Below, one piece after another: positions 1 to 14,639 of a DNA stretch of 64,000 bases. Source of the DNA: Cycas panzhihuaensis. Its lineage: Eukaryota > Cycadophyta. The position numbers and the translations under genes were made by a program. The first letter of the stretch is position 1, and the number at the start of each line of letters is the position of its first letter. Location of the stretch: positions 146,017,741 to 146,081,740 of the forward strand of contig CM041465.1 in NCBI GenBank assembly GCA_023213395.1. The letters are read 5' to 3'. Below the pieces are notes generated by a model. That model was not told the origin of the DNA. It searched no databases and was given only the letters and a program-made list of their open reading frames with translations.

Positions 1-199
1 AGAACTAAGCACATTGGCCATAAGTACATAGTTTACTTAGGGTGGAAGCCTCATCCTTGATTATTGCTTCCTATCATATTTAGGAAGTTATGTCTTAGTG
101 ACTATTTTTAGATACCATTTTAATAACCTTTTAGTTTCTATTACTTTGGCTTCAAATCTTCATTAGTCAAAGTACTTTGTAATCCACATTGACTGGATA

Positions 200-1180
200 G
201 TGGATTTAATGAGGTAGTAGGTAAATTTGAGGAGTAATTTAAAGCATTTAGTAGTTCTAAGATAACTTTACCCTTATCTATTTGAGGTTGAAATGTAGTT
301 ATGTCTAATTCTTTTTTATCTTCTTCAAAGATGACATGTCTAGATGTATGTATTTTCTTGGTTTTTAGATCATATAATTTCTATGCTTTACTTGCATTAT
401 CATACCTAAGAAAAATACACTTGTTGATCTTGCCATTCTTCTTATGATGGTTTGGTCATAGTATAAAGGGCCTTTTACTTTTGAACTTGGTTACATATGC
501 CTCTAAAATTCTTCATCCTTATTTCTTTTGATCAACTATTTATGCTATGGTAGATATTTTCTAATTCATTAAAGGTTATTGATCCAAGTTTGCTTGCCAT
601 GGTCAGATTGGTAGAAAAGTTCTCATAGTGTTTAGGAATACTTTTTAAAGTGGTGGTGGCAAGATCTTTAGAAGTTATAGATTCACCCATTGTAGAGATC
701 TAGTGCTTGGTTCTTTTTATATTTCGTACATAGTTTACTATGAGCTTGATGAGCTTTAGGTTATATAATAGACTTTTTAGTGAAAGAACACTTGCACCAT
801 TCTTATGTTCATACAATTCAATTATGGAACTCTATACTTCTGTGGGTGGTGTTGCATTTCAATTATCTTTACTAAAATTATCACTTACACTAAGATTGTG
901 GAATGTTAATGTAATTCTACTCTTCGAGTTAAATTCTACTTGTGCTAAAACATCAATTAGGTCTCTTGTAGTAGTGGCATTAACATAATCCCACAAGTCA
1001 TTTATTATAATGAGATTATTTACTGGGTGTTTCCAAGTAAGATAATTCTTAGATTTAAGAGCTTTTCAATTATGGCATTTAGCATGTTGGTAGTCATTTA
1101 TGAAAGTTTGTTCTACATAGAATTTAGTGGGCAAGGTCAATCTGCAGGTGTATTGTGGTTTCTATAGAAGTCTTAGGTCT
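200..1180 (-). pseudogene. Copia gag fused to integrase/RT linker, decayed (J)
   Basis: The minus strand at about 1050-560 reads like a copia capsid (UBN2-type) protein: a YLTWK segment, then NDLWDYV, then a helical segment ending near ISTIA. Immediately after it, at about 420-290, comes the region that normally follows the integrase core (CIFLRYDNASKAYKLYD-like, then TSRHVIFEED) and then the RT linker. Nucleocapsid, protease and integrase core are missing, so an internal deletion has joined gag to the integrase C-terminal region. Several in-frame stops and shifts are present. It would not make a functional polyprotein. Confidence 0.65.
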
Positions 1181-1185
1181 GATAA

Positions 1186-2361
1186 TACCTTGTTCTATCA
1201 ACTAAGTTTTTTCCTTTAAAGGCAATAAATTTATAATTTCATCAAGTCTTTAATACTGCATAGATTGATATTTTTTATACTTGAAATCTTTTTATTTAGA
1301 ATTTAAAAGAAAAATAGTAGTGTCCTTTTTATAGAAACTAGAAAAGTGCTCAAAATAACTCAACAAGTTCAACCATGCTACATAAACACCATACATTCAT
1401 TAGATAGTCTGATTTAAACGAAAAATTTATTAATTTTTGTGCTTTGCCTTTCTAGTGACTTCCCAGACTATGAGAAAACCATGTGACCACCTTCAATAAG
1501 AAGAAACTTAAAATTACAACTAGGAAGTTCTTTTAAAAATAAAAAATGATGATCTAAGGGGCTAGAAATAGGCTTAGCCCCTTTTCACTAGGTGACTATA
1601 TGCTAAATTGATAGGGGTTATCTAGTGGAATTCAAATGAACATTCAAATAAGTTTGATTAAATCAAACTTTATAATATTTCTTTTTTTTTTTTAAACATA
1701 ATATTTACTTATGTAATTCCAAAATTTTTAAATTGATCATGTGATTCTATGATGTGATCTGCCTCTTCCATTTATGTCTTGAATATGCATCTACTTTGCT
1801 TTCATTGTGGGGTATATTTGTGTGTTAGCTCTCTTCATCTGGCTCCTCTCCTCCTTAATAACTACCCTACCATGGGTGTTATCCTTTGTCAAAAACCTTG
1901 CTTGTCACCTCTTCTCCATTTAAATGCATGGTCATGTTATAGGCTCATCTATGCTCCATTGTAGGCCCTACTATAAGCTTGCTTCCTCTTCCATTAAATG
2001 GCTAAGCACATGCAAACACTTCACTTTTAGATGCCCTTATCACACATTATATCTTCACCTACTTTTACCCTAACATAGGACTTTCTCCCTTCTAGAAGAC
2101 ATCTTGGCAATGAAATCATATGGTTTGCTTCTTATCTTTTGAGCATTGTCTTATTATCAACTCTTTTTTATGGTTTGAATTTGAAATGCTTCTTATCTTT
2201 TAAGCATGATTTTTGCATCTCTTTCTCTATATGTGGGTGTCACATTTCTCTAGAAATAGATCCGTTGTGAAATAAATAGAAAATAATAGCTTAGATCATT
2301 TTTTGTTTACAAAGATCTTCACCAAGTGAGAGAGAACAATAAAGAAACTAGAATCAAGTAA
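1186..2361 (-). other. Leader of J, no coding seen
   Basis: AT-rich sequence between the primer site and the gag remnant. No family motif was found in any frame. The 740-988 and 1779-1964 open frames on the plus strand do not match anything and sit opposite or beside the minus-strand element. Confidence 0.4.
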
Positions 2362-2373
2362 GCTTTGATACCA
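2362..2373 (-). promoter_or_regulatory. Primer-binding site of J (tRNA-iMet type)
   Basis: The minus strand reads TGGTATCAAAGC. This differs from the plant consensus TGGTATCAGAGC by one G-to-A change in the CAG. Two bases separate it from the LTR. Confidence 0.65.
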
Positions 2374-2375
2374 AG

Positions 2376-2721
2376 TGTTAGCAAAGAACCAACATAAATA
2401 TATGGAGAAGTATTTACAAAATAGGAAAATCACAATTGAATATGGATAACAAAATTAGTCTACTTACCAAGATAATCTCACTACTTACAAAACATCAATA
2501 ATCTACAATGAGGGCACATAAGACTTTCAAATAAGTTAAGTGAACTCTTACATGGGTGACAAGTGTTGAACATGTATACATCCTACTTATGTATGATAAA
2601 TATCCAACATGCACACAAATAGGGAATGGGTTCATGACCCTTAACTTAAGTCATAGTGTAAAGTTACAATGTCTAGCAGATGGTGCAACGTAATACAAGT
2701 GAATCGACATTAAGTCTAACA
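2376..2721 (-). repeat. LTR of copia remnant J
   Basis: A 346-bp segment with the inverted termini TGTTAG...CTAACA. A minus-strand primer-binding site (TGGTATCAAAGC, 2362-2373) lies just left of it, so this is a 5' LTR on the minus strand. The right flank is a run of C, which reads as a purine run on the minus strand, the arrangement expected upstream of a 3' LTR. The second LTR is not in the window, so the boundary is inferred from termini and primer site only. Confidence 0.55.
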
Positions 2722-4766
<2,045 letters not shown>

Positions 4767-4771
4767 ATATA

Positions 4772-5160
4772 TATTAAAACTATGTAATAACATCATCATT
4801 TTATTGTATTTTATGTTTATTATGTGCACAATGTAACCCTAAGGCAACCTTTTATTGTAATTAAACTTATTATATAATATAGTCTAGTCTGCTGTATGTG
4901 CTGCTTAGTCAACCAATTGTAATTCTCAAGATATTGATGGTATACTTATAAATAGAGCCTTGTACTATTGCTTTATATATTTCATTGAAGGTTTTGTGGA
5001 AGATTTACCAAAATTGAGCCCCATACGGTGATAGATTCACCTATGCTCTTTGTTCTACTATTGTTCTTACATATTTTGCTTATTTCCTGCATTATTCAGT
5101 TAGTATAGCTTGTTTCTTAATCAGATGCACATGATTTATTAATCTTAAAGTATTTTCGCT
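4772..5160 (+). repeat. 5' LTR of C
   Basis: 389 bp, starting TATTAAAACTATG (an altered TG start) and ending just before the primer site. It contains a TATAAATAGAGC promoter box near 4970. It pairs with 29614-30003 with scattered, mostly transition-type differences. Confidence 0.93.
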
Positions 5161-5172
5161 TGGTATCAGAGC
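5161..5172 (+). promoter_or_regulatory. Primer-binding site of C
   Basis: Exact TGGTATCAGAGC, complementary to the 3' end of plant initiator tRNA-Met, directly after the LTR. Confidence 0.93.
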
Positions 5173-7128
5173 TATTTGTACTTTGATTTTGAGTTATATT
5201 TGAGAAATATTGACAAATGGAGGCATATTCCTTCATAACAACACCATATTTACTCTTATTTCTTTATCTTTTTCTTAAAAAATAGTGTAATCTGCTGTGT
5301 TTATATGAAGTGCATATACATGCACACACACACACACACATAGATATAGATATTTTCCAACATGTATCAGTCTCTTATAGTAGATTCCAAACTTGTGTAC
5401 AAACATACAAGGTCTACTTTTAGTTTGTTGAGAAAAAATAGAGAAAAAAGCCTATTTCTACATCATTCCAACCCCAGATCTTGTCATATCTCTCTTCTGA
5501 AGCCATGTCTCTCTCTCTAGTGGCCATACAACCTTGTTCTTTAGCTATTAGAATCTGTTCAGATATATTTTAGGATGCTTCAAGCTCTTTTTTACTTAGT
5601 TTAGCTCTCTTATCCCCTACACTTTTCATAGCTCATTTCTTCTTATATGGAGCTCGTTTCTCACAAAGTCTAAGTTAATTGGGTCCCTTTACTTCCTACA
5701 TCCCCACCTATGAAATTTTATAGTATTTAGTGATCGTTTCATCCTTTGTTTTGGCTTTCACACCCTCCATAGGTCACACAAAATTATGCGTAGCCACATG
5801 AGCCTTCATGGCTCAAAAATTCATGAAAATTTTCATTTTTCTTCATTATCTTTTAACTTGAATCACTTAAATCAAGGTGTATTTGATTTTGTCTTGAAAT
5901 TCAATGGTTTAGCTCTTTAGTTGGTTGCATTCAATCATCATATGACCCTCTTTTTGGCTTAAAGGGAAAACTCCAAAGAAGATTTAACTACATTTGATCT
6001 TTTTTACATATTCATAAGTCCCCTAGTAGAATTAACAGGTGGTCACATGCTGTTTGTAGGCAACTAAGGTCTACTTTTACAAGGGGCTTAATCCCATCTT
6101 CTTTTAGATTTTGTTATGAAAAGGTACCTATATTATTTTGACTTTATCTAAGTAACCATGAATCTATTTTGTAAATTGTATGGACCATTAGAAAGTAGAT
6201 TTAGAGATCTATAGAATTGAGCCTAATTTGGAGCCAATTTGTCAAAGTTATAAGCTATCAAAGTGAACCTTAGTATTTAAGCCTTTTTCTTAATTTTTAA
6301 AGGATTATTTTAGTTTTTTAAAGTTCTTTTACTACTTTAGGTTGTAGTTTATCTTCGATTAACTGTGTAATTCTATTTTTTAAGGCTAATAAGTGCATGG
6401 TGTTGGTTTTATATTGGTGTTACTCTTGGAAGGTTGATATGATTCTTTATTAGGCTTGACCTATTAAAGAGCACTCTAAACCCATCCTTATCTTTTTATT
6501 TCTTTTACTTTCAACTTTGTTTTAGTTATTTTGCTTAAAAAGGACCTTGTGCTTATAAAAAACTCACCATAAAATCAATCTTTTCACATTAAAAAGATAA
6601 TTATCTAATTAAATCTCCTATTTCCAGCCTTGCAAGGGAAATAATTAGGACCCTTAAAGTTACCACCTCACACATGCCATTGGTGTACTCTAATTTGTTA
6701 AGGAAACCATTATCTATAAGGTTAATAGGTGGTAAGTTGATATTTTAATTTTTCTTATTGGAGCTTGGAGACTAAGCTAGACTTAAAGGGGGTGAGTGCA
6801 TTGGTTAGATAAGTTCTCACTGCTAGATCTGTCACTAGGTATAAATCTGGCAGAGGTAGAATAGTAAATTAGGAGGGTTGTAAACCTTCTTTATAGCCTA
6901 CATACTAAGGTATATCGAGATTCTAAATTTATATATTGATATATCGAGTCCCTAGTTTGTCACTCGTGGGTAGACATCACTAGAAAAGATAGTAACTAAA
7001 AGATTTCTTAGAGACCCTTGAGACTTAGAACTCTAGTTTAGTAGTCTATTAGGTAGATTAGTTCATAAGCACAAAACCCTAAAAACATAAAATAAAATAA
7101 AAATCTTAGAAAAGGAATAGCATCATAA
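5173..7128 (+). other. Long leader of C
   Basis: About 1.95 kb between primer site and gag. It includes a short (CA)n run near 5320-5340. No coding motif seen. Long leaders occur in several plant copia groups. Confidence 0.6.
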
Positions 7129-8560
7129 ATGCTACTCTCCAACATAATTAAATTAAATGGCATTAACAACTTTATACCATGGAAAAACCAAGTTAAAAAC
7201 TTCCTTATAACGAATAACTTTTGGGCATATATAAATAAAGACATACCCCTACCTATACCAATAAAAGATCTTAATTATCCTACCATTAGAATTCCTCCAG
7301 ATCCTATAGCCTTAACTAACTTCAAAGCTAAGGATAATGTTACCCTATCCTTCCTCCACTTGATTGTTGAATACCAAGTGAACCAAAATATTGAAACTGC
7401 CCAAACATCTCATGGGGCATGGACTATACTTTATTTCCTCTATGAAAGAAAAGATGAATCTAGATCCCTAACCCTAAAAGCTTGCCTATTTGTAATGCCT
7501 TTTGTTGGCAATGTTATAAACCACTTGACTGAGGTTAAAACCATTAGAAACTAACTTATAATCCTTGGTGAGCCACTTTTAGACCATGATTTAATCTCTA
7601 GCATCATAAACATCTTACCTATAGAATATAACTCCTTCGTCTCCAAACTACATAATAATTATTCTAAAATGGACTTCATAACCTTTAGGAGGATCTTATT
7701 ATGAGAAGAGAACATATTCAATCGACTTGGGATGACATCCACATCTAACTCACCCTTTGTCTTTATAACCAATAATTCAAAAAAGGACAAGACTATTGAT
7801 AGAGTAGCTCAATGACTTAATTAGCACCAAGTTCTAGCTCAACATTTAGACTCTCTCACAATATCTCAAGAGCCATATTAATATCCAACTCAATAGTAAT
7901 AATAAATAATTGGCACCTCCTCCTCTTATCTAAGTCAATAACCTTAACTATCTTAGCACCAACCACAGGCATGACCTCAAAAGAACTAGTAGAGTAGACT
8001 AAATATCATCTATCTTTATTATGGTAAAACTAGACACCTAACTATTAAATATGGGAGACAACAAACTGATTTGTAACTCTAATAAAATAAAGGGAGCTAA
8101 TCATATGGGCTTAGCTTCTAATAAGATACCTCTTATTATCAACAACCAACCCTAATTTACCAATAAAGAGCACCTTTATATCAATAAGGAGGTCCAAGCT
8201 ACCCTAAATAGAGATAAGGCTATTAACAAGGAAAAATATATCCTCCAGAAGGAGCCACTTTCCCACAATAAGAAGACCATATTTTACAATAAGGAGGCCC
8301 TTATTTCCAACAAGGTGGCCCTATTCAACAAAAAGGAGGCCTTTACTATCCATAAGGAGAGCCATCATTTCAACCACAAGGCCAATTCTACCAATACAAT
8401 TAGAATCATAAATCCACACAAGGCTAAAGACCATAGAATATATAGTAGTTCCTCAATATAAATCAAATAAACTAACAAAATAATCAACAATAAGGAGGCA
8501 ATATGTGAGACAATCAAGATACCTCCTCCTATAACCTATTCTTTATAGCTCTTTCTTCTT
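7129..8560 (+). pseudogene. Copia gag (C), with QGGP-repeat tail
   Basis: The first 141 codons are open (start at 7129). They begin with the copia capsid signature LNGINNFIPWKNQVKNFL and continue through FWAYI. The frame then goes on with stops through a capsid C-terminal part (SSIINILPIEYNSF near 7600). Near 8010-8050 a zinc knuckle is visible as YYGKTRHLTIKYG, where the expected Cys positions are Tyr. From about 8165 to 8400 there is a degenerate repeat of Q-G-G-P-Y/F units, broken by TAA where Gln is expected. It would have packaged the element RNA and is now dead. Confidence 0.85.
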
Positions 8561-10015
8561 AACTTGATGAGAATACTTGGCTCCTTGACTTAGGTACAAC
8601 AAGATACATGATTAATTTAGAAAAGATGTTGGAAGAGACTCACACTATCAATACTTAAACTATTATATTTGGAAATAATTTGACTTATGATATGACCAAA
8701 ATTAGTAAGGCTCCAATAGTATTAAAGGACTCCAATATTAGGGATCACATCAAGAATGTATTCCTTGAACCTAAAATGAAGATGAACTTATTCTCCATCA
8801 ACCAAATAGACAAGTAGAATTTAGATGTCCTCTTTAGCCAAGGTATTTCTAAAATTACAAATCATGAAACAGGTAAACTAATGGCCATAGGATATAAAGA
8901 TGGTGGCTTATATAGGCTAGATGGTGTCCCCCTTTCTACTACTCCATAAAATAAATCCTACTCAATGGCCAACATAACTCAACTTGATAAGGGGAAGGAT
9001 GTAATTATTGAAGAGTCTTCTTGTATTTAGGAACCAAGTGAATGCTTATATTCAAAGGATATTATCACCTCAAACAACACCAAGGGCTATTTATAATATT
9101 AATGTCTTAGTCATTTAAATATGTAAAGCTTGAACCTTATGTCTAGGCACTAAATAGTACATGCTTTACCAAAAATTAAGAGATACACTAGTATATATGA
9201 GGCATGCCTCAAGAGAAAGTAGCAAAGAGAAAAATTCCCTTCTAAGAATGCATGGAGAGTTTCACAACCATTAGAGTTAGTCCACTTAGATATTTGTGGG
9301 CCCATGTCAACTCAATCACTTAATGGGAGCATGTATTTCATTACCTTCATATATGAATTCACAAGAAAAGTATGGGTCCACTTCTTGAGAAATAAGTACC
9401 AAGCCTTAAACAAATTCAAAGAGTTCAAAACTGCTATAGAAAATAAAAGTGGTATGAGAATCAAGACCCTCAGATCAGACAATGGTGGTAAGTATATCTC
9501 AAATTAGTTTAATAACTTTTGCAAGGAACATGGTATCCAATGCCAATTCTCAGCATCTCGCATACCATAATAAAACGATGTAGTTGAAGGGATGAATTAG
9601 ACATTGGTGAACAAAGGTAAAGTGATGCTTAGTATTACAAATCTTGTCACTAGAATTTGGGCTAATGCCATAACCACAACTACTTATCTAACCAACATAA
9701 GTCCCATAGTTGCGATTAGGAATATTACTCTTGAAGAAGCTTGGTTAGGTTAGAAACCAATGATAACACACTTGAAGATCTTTGGATGCACGATGTATAA
9801 ACTTATTCCAAATGACAATAGCAAGAAGCTTGATGATAAGAGCTTAAAATGTATCTTCTTAAGCTATGCACCTAGCTACAAATCCTACAAAGTATTTGAC
9901 ACATTTGGGAACCAAGTTTACACCACACATGATGTAATATTTACTAAAGTTATATATGACCTGCATCTATCTCAACCTTGGTTTATAGTTATAGATGAAG
10001 TTGGTGTATATTAAG
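8561..10015 (+). pseudogene. Copia protease and integrase (C)
   Basis: Protease: NTWLLDLGTTRYM near 8570 (the usual D-S/T-G is DLG). A GAG-pre-integrase segment follows (KMKMNLFSINQ near 8780). The integrase core has LVHLDICGPM near 9280, TLRSDNGGKYISN at about 9466-9507, and a C-terminal part open at 9760-10014 (HLKIFGCTMYKLIP, then LSYAPSYKSYKVFD). The zinc-binding HHCC part is badly decayed. Stops are TAG and TAA. This part is separated by A from its RT. Confidence 0.88.
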
Positions 10016-10367
10016 TGATTCTTAGATAAATTTTAGAGCCCCAATACTAGCCTCCTCCTACACTTTAAGTCCTTCATCAATTCTAGCAGCATCTACTTCA
10101 ACAACTTAAGCAAGCAGCACAATGTTACCACTAATTTTAGTTGATAACCTTCAAGTGGAAGCCACTAATATTCAACCACCTCCCAAGTGGATTCAATAAC
10201 TATTAAAGGATGATCCTCCTCCTTCCATAGCTACCAAAAGGCCTTAAAAAAATGAGACACTCTATAAATTTTACATTAATAGTATGTATCCTTGAAACAC
10301 TTAAGCCTTCCATATTTGAGGAGGTAGTGAAAGACCAAATATAGAAAGTAGATATGGATGAAGAGAT

Positions 10368-10948
10368 TGTTAGGTATATGACAACAATGTATAGGGAAGC
10401 TAAAATTTTAACTTATTTTTGGTATGTTTTTTCCCACCACTTTCCTTAGGGGATGTAAGGGGGGTACCAATCCCCTTTGGCAGAGGGGGTGTAGGGGTGG
10501 TAACCCTCAAAGCAAAATTTTAGGATTCAAAACCTATCAAATAGTAAAGAGGATCAAGGTTGTTCATAAAAAAAGCCCTAGATTTGATGATTGAGATTTT
10601 ATATGTTTTTATGATACTTTATGTAACTCGAATTGGGTAATTTTTTTTACTGATAGTTATTCTTACTATTGCTATAAGAACTCTATGGTAGTTATAGTAC
10701 ATATTTTTATTCTTAATCAATAAAGCTTGATACCTTTCCTGTGTGGATATTTCCCTAGCACCTTGTTAGGGTTTTACCACATTAAATCTGGTGTACTTAG
10801 TAATGCTTATACTTTTTTTTATGTATGTGTTGAATGATTTCTAGTTTATGTATTTGAATTTGATTATAGTTTTAAATCTTATTTTTGTTGCAAAATAGAA
10901 TAGATCTTAGTTGTAGATTTGGTTATTTAGAAGTAGGTTTTCTCAACA
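10368..10948 (+). repeat. 5' LTR of A
   Basis: 581 bp, TGTTAGGTATATG...CTCAACA. It carries a G-rich/C-rich block (about 10446-10512) and a late AATAAAGCTTGATACC segment near 10720. The 3' LTR is 37 bp longer, mainly in the G-rich block. Confidence 0.93.
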
Positions 10949-10950
10949 AG

Positions 10951-10962
10951 TGGTATCAGAGC
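10951..10962 (+). promoter_or_regulatory. Primer-binding site of A
   Basis: Exact TGGTATCAGAGC, two bases after the LTR end. Confidence 0.93.
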
Positions 10963-11020
10963 TACTTATATTTTACAACAAGTATGTAACATGTTTTAGT
11001 ATTGGTTCTTTCTATATCAA

Positions 11021-12716
11021 ATGGTGAGAGTAACAAATGAAAAGTTTGAGGTGGAGAAGTTCAATGGGAAAATCATCTTCAAGTTGTGTAAGCTCAAAGC
11101 ATATGATGTTATGATATAATAGAGATTGTATAAAACTTTGGAAAATAAGTTAAAGAAACCCTTAAGAATGAATGATGATGAATGGGAGGATTTGGACAAA
11201 AGAGTTCTTAGCACAATACTTTTATACTTGGTAGATAAAGTGTTTTTTTAATATAGTAGAGGAAAAATTAGTAGTAGGATTATAGACCAAGTTAGAAGGC
11301 CTGTATATGACAAAGTGTGCGACTAATATAATTTACTTGAAGAGGTAACTATATTCATTATAAATGAAGGAAGGTACTAAAATTCTTGACCATTTAAATA
11401 TTTTTAATTCTCTTATATATCAACTGATTAGCATTGATATAAAGATAGAGAATAAAGATAAGGTAGTAACCTTGTTATGATCATTACCTGAGTCTTAGAA
11501 TAACATTGTCACCTCTATTAGCTTTAGTACTATTGATGAGCTAGATTATGACTCTGTTGTGAGTACCTTGTTGACTGAAGAGGTAAGGAGGAAATCTAGT
11601 TTAGAAACCTCCATACCAGAAGCCATACTAACAAGGGGTAGATCCATTGAAAGAGAATAAAGTTCTAGAAATATATTAAGATTGAAGTCAAAAGGCAAGA
11701 AGGATAAGGTAAAATATTGGCATTGTAATAAGGCAGGACACCTTAAGAAGGATTGTTGAAATATGAGTGAGTTATAGAAGAAGGAAGACTCTACTAAGGA
11801 AGCAAATCAAGTATAATCAAGTCAAGGTATAGATGATGAAGTCTTAGTTGCATGCAATGTTTCTCATTATCATCATGATTGACTATTAGATTCAGGTGCT
11901 TCTCACCACATATATCCATACACAAGTTGGGTTTCTTTATACCAACCTCCTGATAATGGTGATGTTCTTATGGAAAATGATGTTTCTTGTAAAACTATTA
12001 GGATTAGTAGCATCAGGATCAAGATGTTCTATGTTATAGTGAGAACCTTGATAGAAGTAAGACATATGACAAAACTTAAAAGAAACTTGATTTATTTGGT
12101 TGAATTAGATTCTAGTGGCTATAAGTATATATGTCATAGATGAATTATGAAGGTGTTAAAGGGTGTCTTAGTTGTAATGAAGGCTTTGACAAAAGGAAAC
12201 CTTTATACTCTATTGGGAAGTATAAAAATAAGTCAAGCAACTATAGTATCAAGATAACAGAAGATCCTACTCAATTATGATATCAAAGGTTAGGGCACAT
12301 GAGTGAGAAAGAACTAAAAGAGATGATGAATCGTAAGTTACTTCCTGACTTGAAGCTTTTAGATTTAATATTTTATAAACATTATATATTTGAAAAATAA
12401 TGTAGAATCATATTTAAAGTAGGGAGTTACACAATTAAAGGTATTTTGGATTATGCCTATTTAGATATATAGGGACCATCCCCTACAATATCTTATGGAG
12501 GGTCATTGTATTTTGTTACATTCATAGATGATTACTTAAGGAAGGTGTGGGTCTATTTTTTGGAAAGAAAGTCTAAAGTATTTAGTACATTTAAGCAATT
12601 TAAAGCTTTGGTTGAAAATAGCACAAGCAGGTCAGTCAAGTGCTTATGAATAGATAATAGAGGTGAGTTCACTTCTTTAGAGTTTAAAAACTATTACAGA
12701 GAATTAGGGATTGAAA
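11021..12716 (+). pseudogene. Copia gag, protease, integrase N-part (A)
   Basis: ATG at 11021. The capsid shows FEVEKFNGK, LYKTLENKLKKPLR and DEWEDLDKRVLSTI. The zinc knuckle at about 11714-11757 reads YWHCNKAGHLKKDC, its first Cys changed to Tyr. Protease: LLDSGASHHIYPY near 11885, with the catalytic D-S-G intact. Integrase: QRLGHMSEKEL near 12285, YFVTFIDDYLRKVWVYFLE near 12510 and an IDNRGEFTS segment near 12650. The frame stops at ELGIE where B1 entered. Many TAG/TAA stops make it non-functional. Confidence 0.88.
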
Positions 12717-13029
12717 TAAAAGAGGTTAATGTATCAAGGTCATTTGTGTAGACTAATTAAGTGACTTTAGGGTGTATTATTAGTATTAGTATCTTAGTGA
12801 AATGTACTTTATATACATTTGGATGTAATTTCAAGTTAATATTATTAGGCAGAAAAATCCTAATCTTAATGCTCACTCTTAATAATAAAAGATAAAATCT
12901 CAAGGAGGGAGTCATTATTCATTCTTACCTCCAAGCTTTGCTCTCATATCTTATTTTCATCTATTCTTCATTCTCCATTGCCATTGTGTGTATACAAGTG
13001 ATTTATTCTCTAGATCCATCATTCCTTCA
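12717..13029 (+). repeat. 5' LTR of B1
   Basis: 313 bp, TAAAAGAGGTTAATG...CATTCCTTCA (a TG start mutated to TA). It is longer than the 3' LTR because the 3' LTR lost ~26 bp near the AGTGACCTTA segment. Both LTRs of B2 keep that segment, so the loss is in the 3' copy. Confidence 0.93.
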
Positions 13030-13031
13030 TA

Positions 13032-13043
13032 TGGTATTAGAGC
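13032..13043 (+). promoter_or_regulatory. Primer-binding site of B1
   Basis: TGGTATTAGAGC: one C-to-T change in the CAG of the consensus. Confidence 0.9.
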
Positions 13044-14403
13044 TAAAAGGGGATCTATTCACTCTATTCCACTTGCATGAAGTCATTTTGCCTATCCTTC
13101 ATCTTCAATATGAAGTATTAAAAGTGCACTCATTATTTTTAAAATTTTGAGAGTTTTTTATAAAGTAAAGCTTGTATTTCATTTACAATATATTTCAATA
13201 TCTTTTATTTGTTTATAGGTGCATTAAGGATAAAAATTATAAGTCAGAAGAAGGTTTCCTGGCTTTAGGCTCCTGAAAAAAATAGTTTTTTATTAATTTT
13301 TGTAACTAACTTTAAATTTTACTAAGGGAGATTTTATTAATTTCTCTTTATAAATTAATTGTTAGTTATAAAATATATGCTATAAAGCTATATGTAAATT
13401 TTTAACTACTTGTAAGTGACAAAAACAAGCCTAAACTATTCGAAAAAAGGTTGTTTAGCTCTACAAGAGGTGAAAATCAAAAGTTCTCCATTTTTGCTAA
13501 AAATTTACAAGAAGGGATACCCAAGTAAGACAAATACTTTTGTATTTTGTACCATCTCTAAATTCTACATCAATTAGCCTAAAAAAGTAGAAGTTCAATT
13601 AGCCCTAATTCAATTATTTTTTGAGAAATTTTCTCAAAACTTTTAATGCATGTCAAAATTTCTTAAGGGCTTTAGTAGATCTAGCCTTAAGAAATTCAAC
13701 AAATCAAGTTTTATCAGATTTAATATACCTGAGAGAGAAATTTCTTCAAAATTTAGATTTATGCTAAGGAAAGTCTCATAGAAGTTTCAATAAGTTTCAA
13801 GCTCTTACTACTCATTTTCAGAAGACTTTTTAACTCGCCATAGTGAGATTTATCATTTGGAAGATTGAAGTTTTGAGCCAAAATGTTTTAACCATTTTAT
13901 ATGGTTATGTGGCCATATAGAAGTTTTTGAAAGAAGATTCAAATTCCTCTCACTTTTCCTAATACTTTCTCTTTTAATCAAAATTTAAGTTTAGAACTAA
14001 AATTTTAAGTTTTTTATTTTTTCCCTTTTCTTAACAGAAAAGAAGGAATTTTTCAAATTGTAAAAGCAAAAAAAAAACTTATTGTAATAGTAAAACACCT
14101 AGCTTGTAGCAAAATCTGGCATTTGTACTTAGCATCTTTGCATATTTGTTTATGTGTATGCACATTGATAGACAAAAGTATAAAAATAAATATTAACACA
14201 TTAGCAATTTATTTCAATAACATAAATACAAACATATTTACATATTCTCTAAAATAAACCTATTATGTTCAATTTATACCACTAGTTCTTGACTTATGTG
14301 CACACTTGCCTTAGTTGAAATAGACCACAGTTAGCTGAAGTCTAGGCCCTAAGGGAGGTGTGAGTTTCATATTGGGTCTAGTCTTAACTGGAATACTGGT
14401 AGA
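13044..14403 (+). other. Leader of B1, first part
   Basis: Non-coding AT-rich leader, collinear with the minus strand of B2 at about 41213-39880. Interrupted at 14403 by G1 and resumed at 19475. Confidence 0.8.
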
Positions 14404-14626
14404 TGTTAGAAAATAGAACCTACAATAAGATATTTGCAAACAGAACAAAAGCACCTCCATAGGATCGAACGGTACCCTTAAGGTACCTTAATTGAATTAA
14501 TAAACCATCCTTATAACATATCGCATATGATACACTATGTTGTGTATTTATAATAAATGTTATAATGGTGAGAGTAGGACCCACTTGCATGTGGGATAAA
14601 AATAAATATGCATTAATATTCTAACA
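14404..14626 (-). repeat. 3' LTR of G1
   Basis: 223 bp, TGTTAGAAAATAGAACC...ATATTCTAACA. Pairs with 19340-19474. Confidence 0.9.
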
Positions 14627-14639
14627 CTCCCCCTTAATG

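Larger units (their letters stand above)
1..2721 (-). mobile_element. Ty1/copia remnant J, 5' part, running off the window
   Basis: On the minus strand this reads, in order, an LTR (2376-2721), an initiator tRNA-Met type primer site (2362-2373), a ~1.2 kb leader with no recognisable coding, a copia gag stretch (about 1180-560) and then the integrase/RT linker (about 560-200). The left end, with RT, RNase H and the 3' LTR, lies outside the window, so no target duplication can be checked. Joining the 2.4-2.7 kb LTR to the gag at 0.6-1.2 kb rests on order and strand only. They could belong to two elements, because a second weaker primer-like site lies near 1180-1195. Confidence 0.6.

Noticed and set aside
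1180-1200. Second primer-binding site for J
   Set aside because: GGTATTATCAGACC needs an inserted base and has no convincing LTR end next to it. The site at 2362 fits better.
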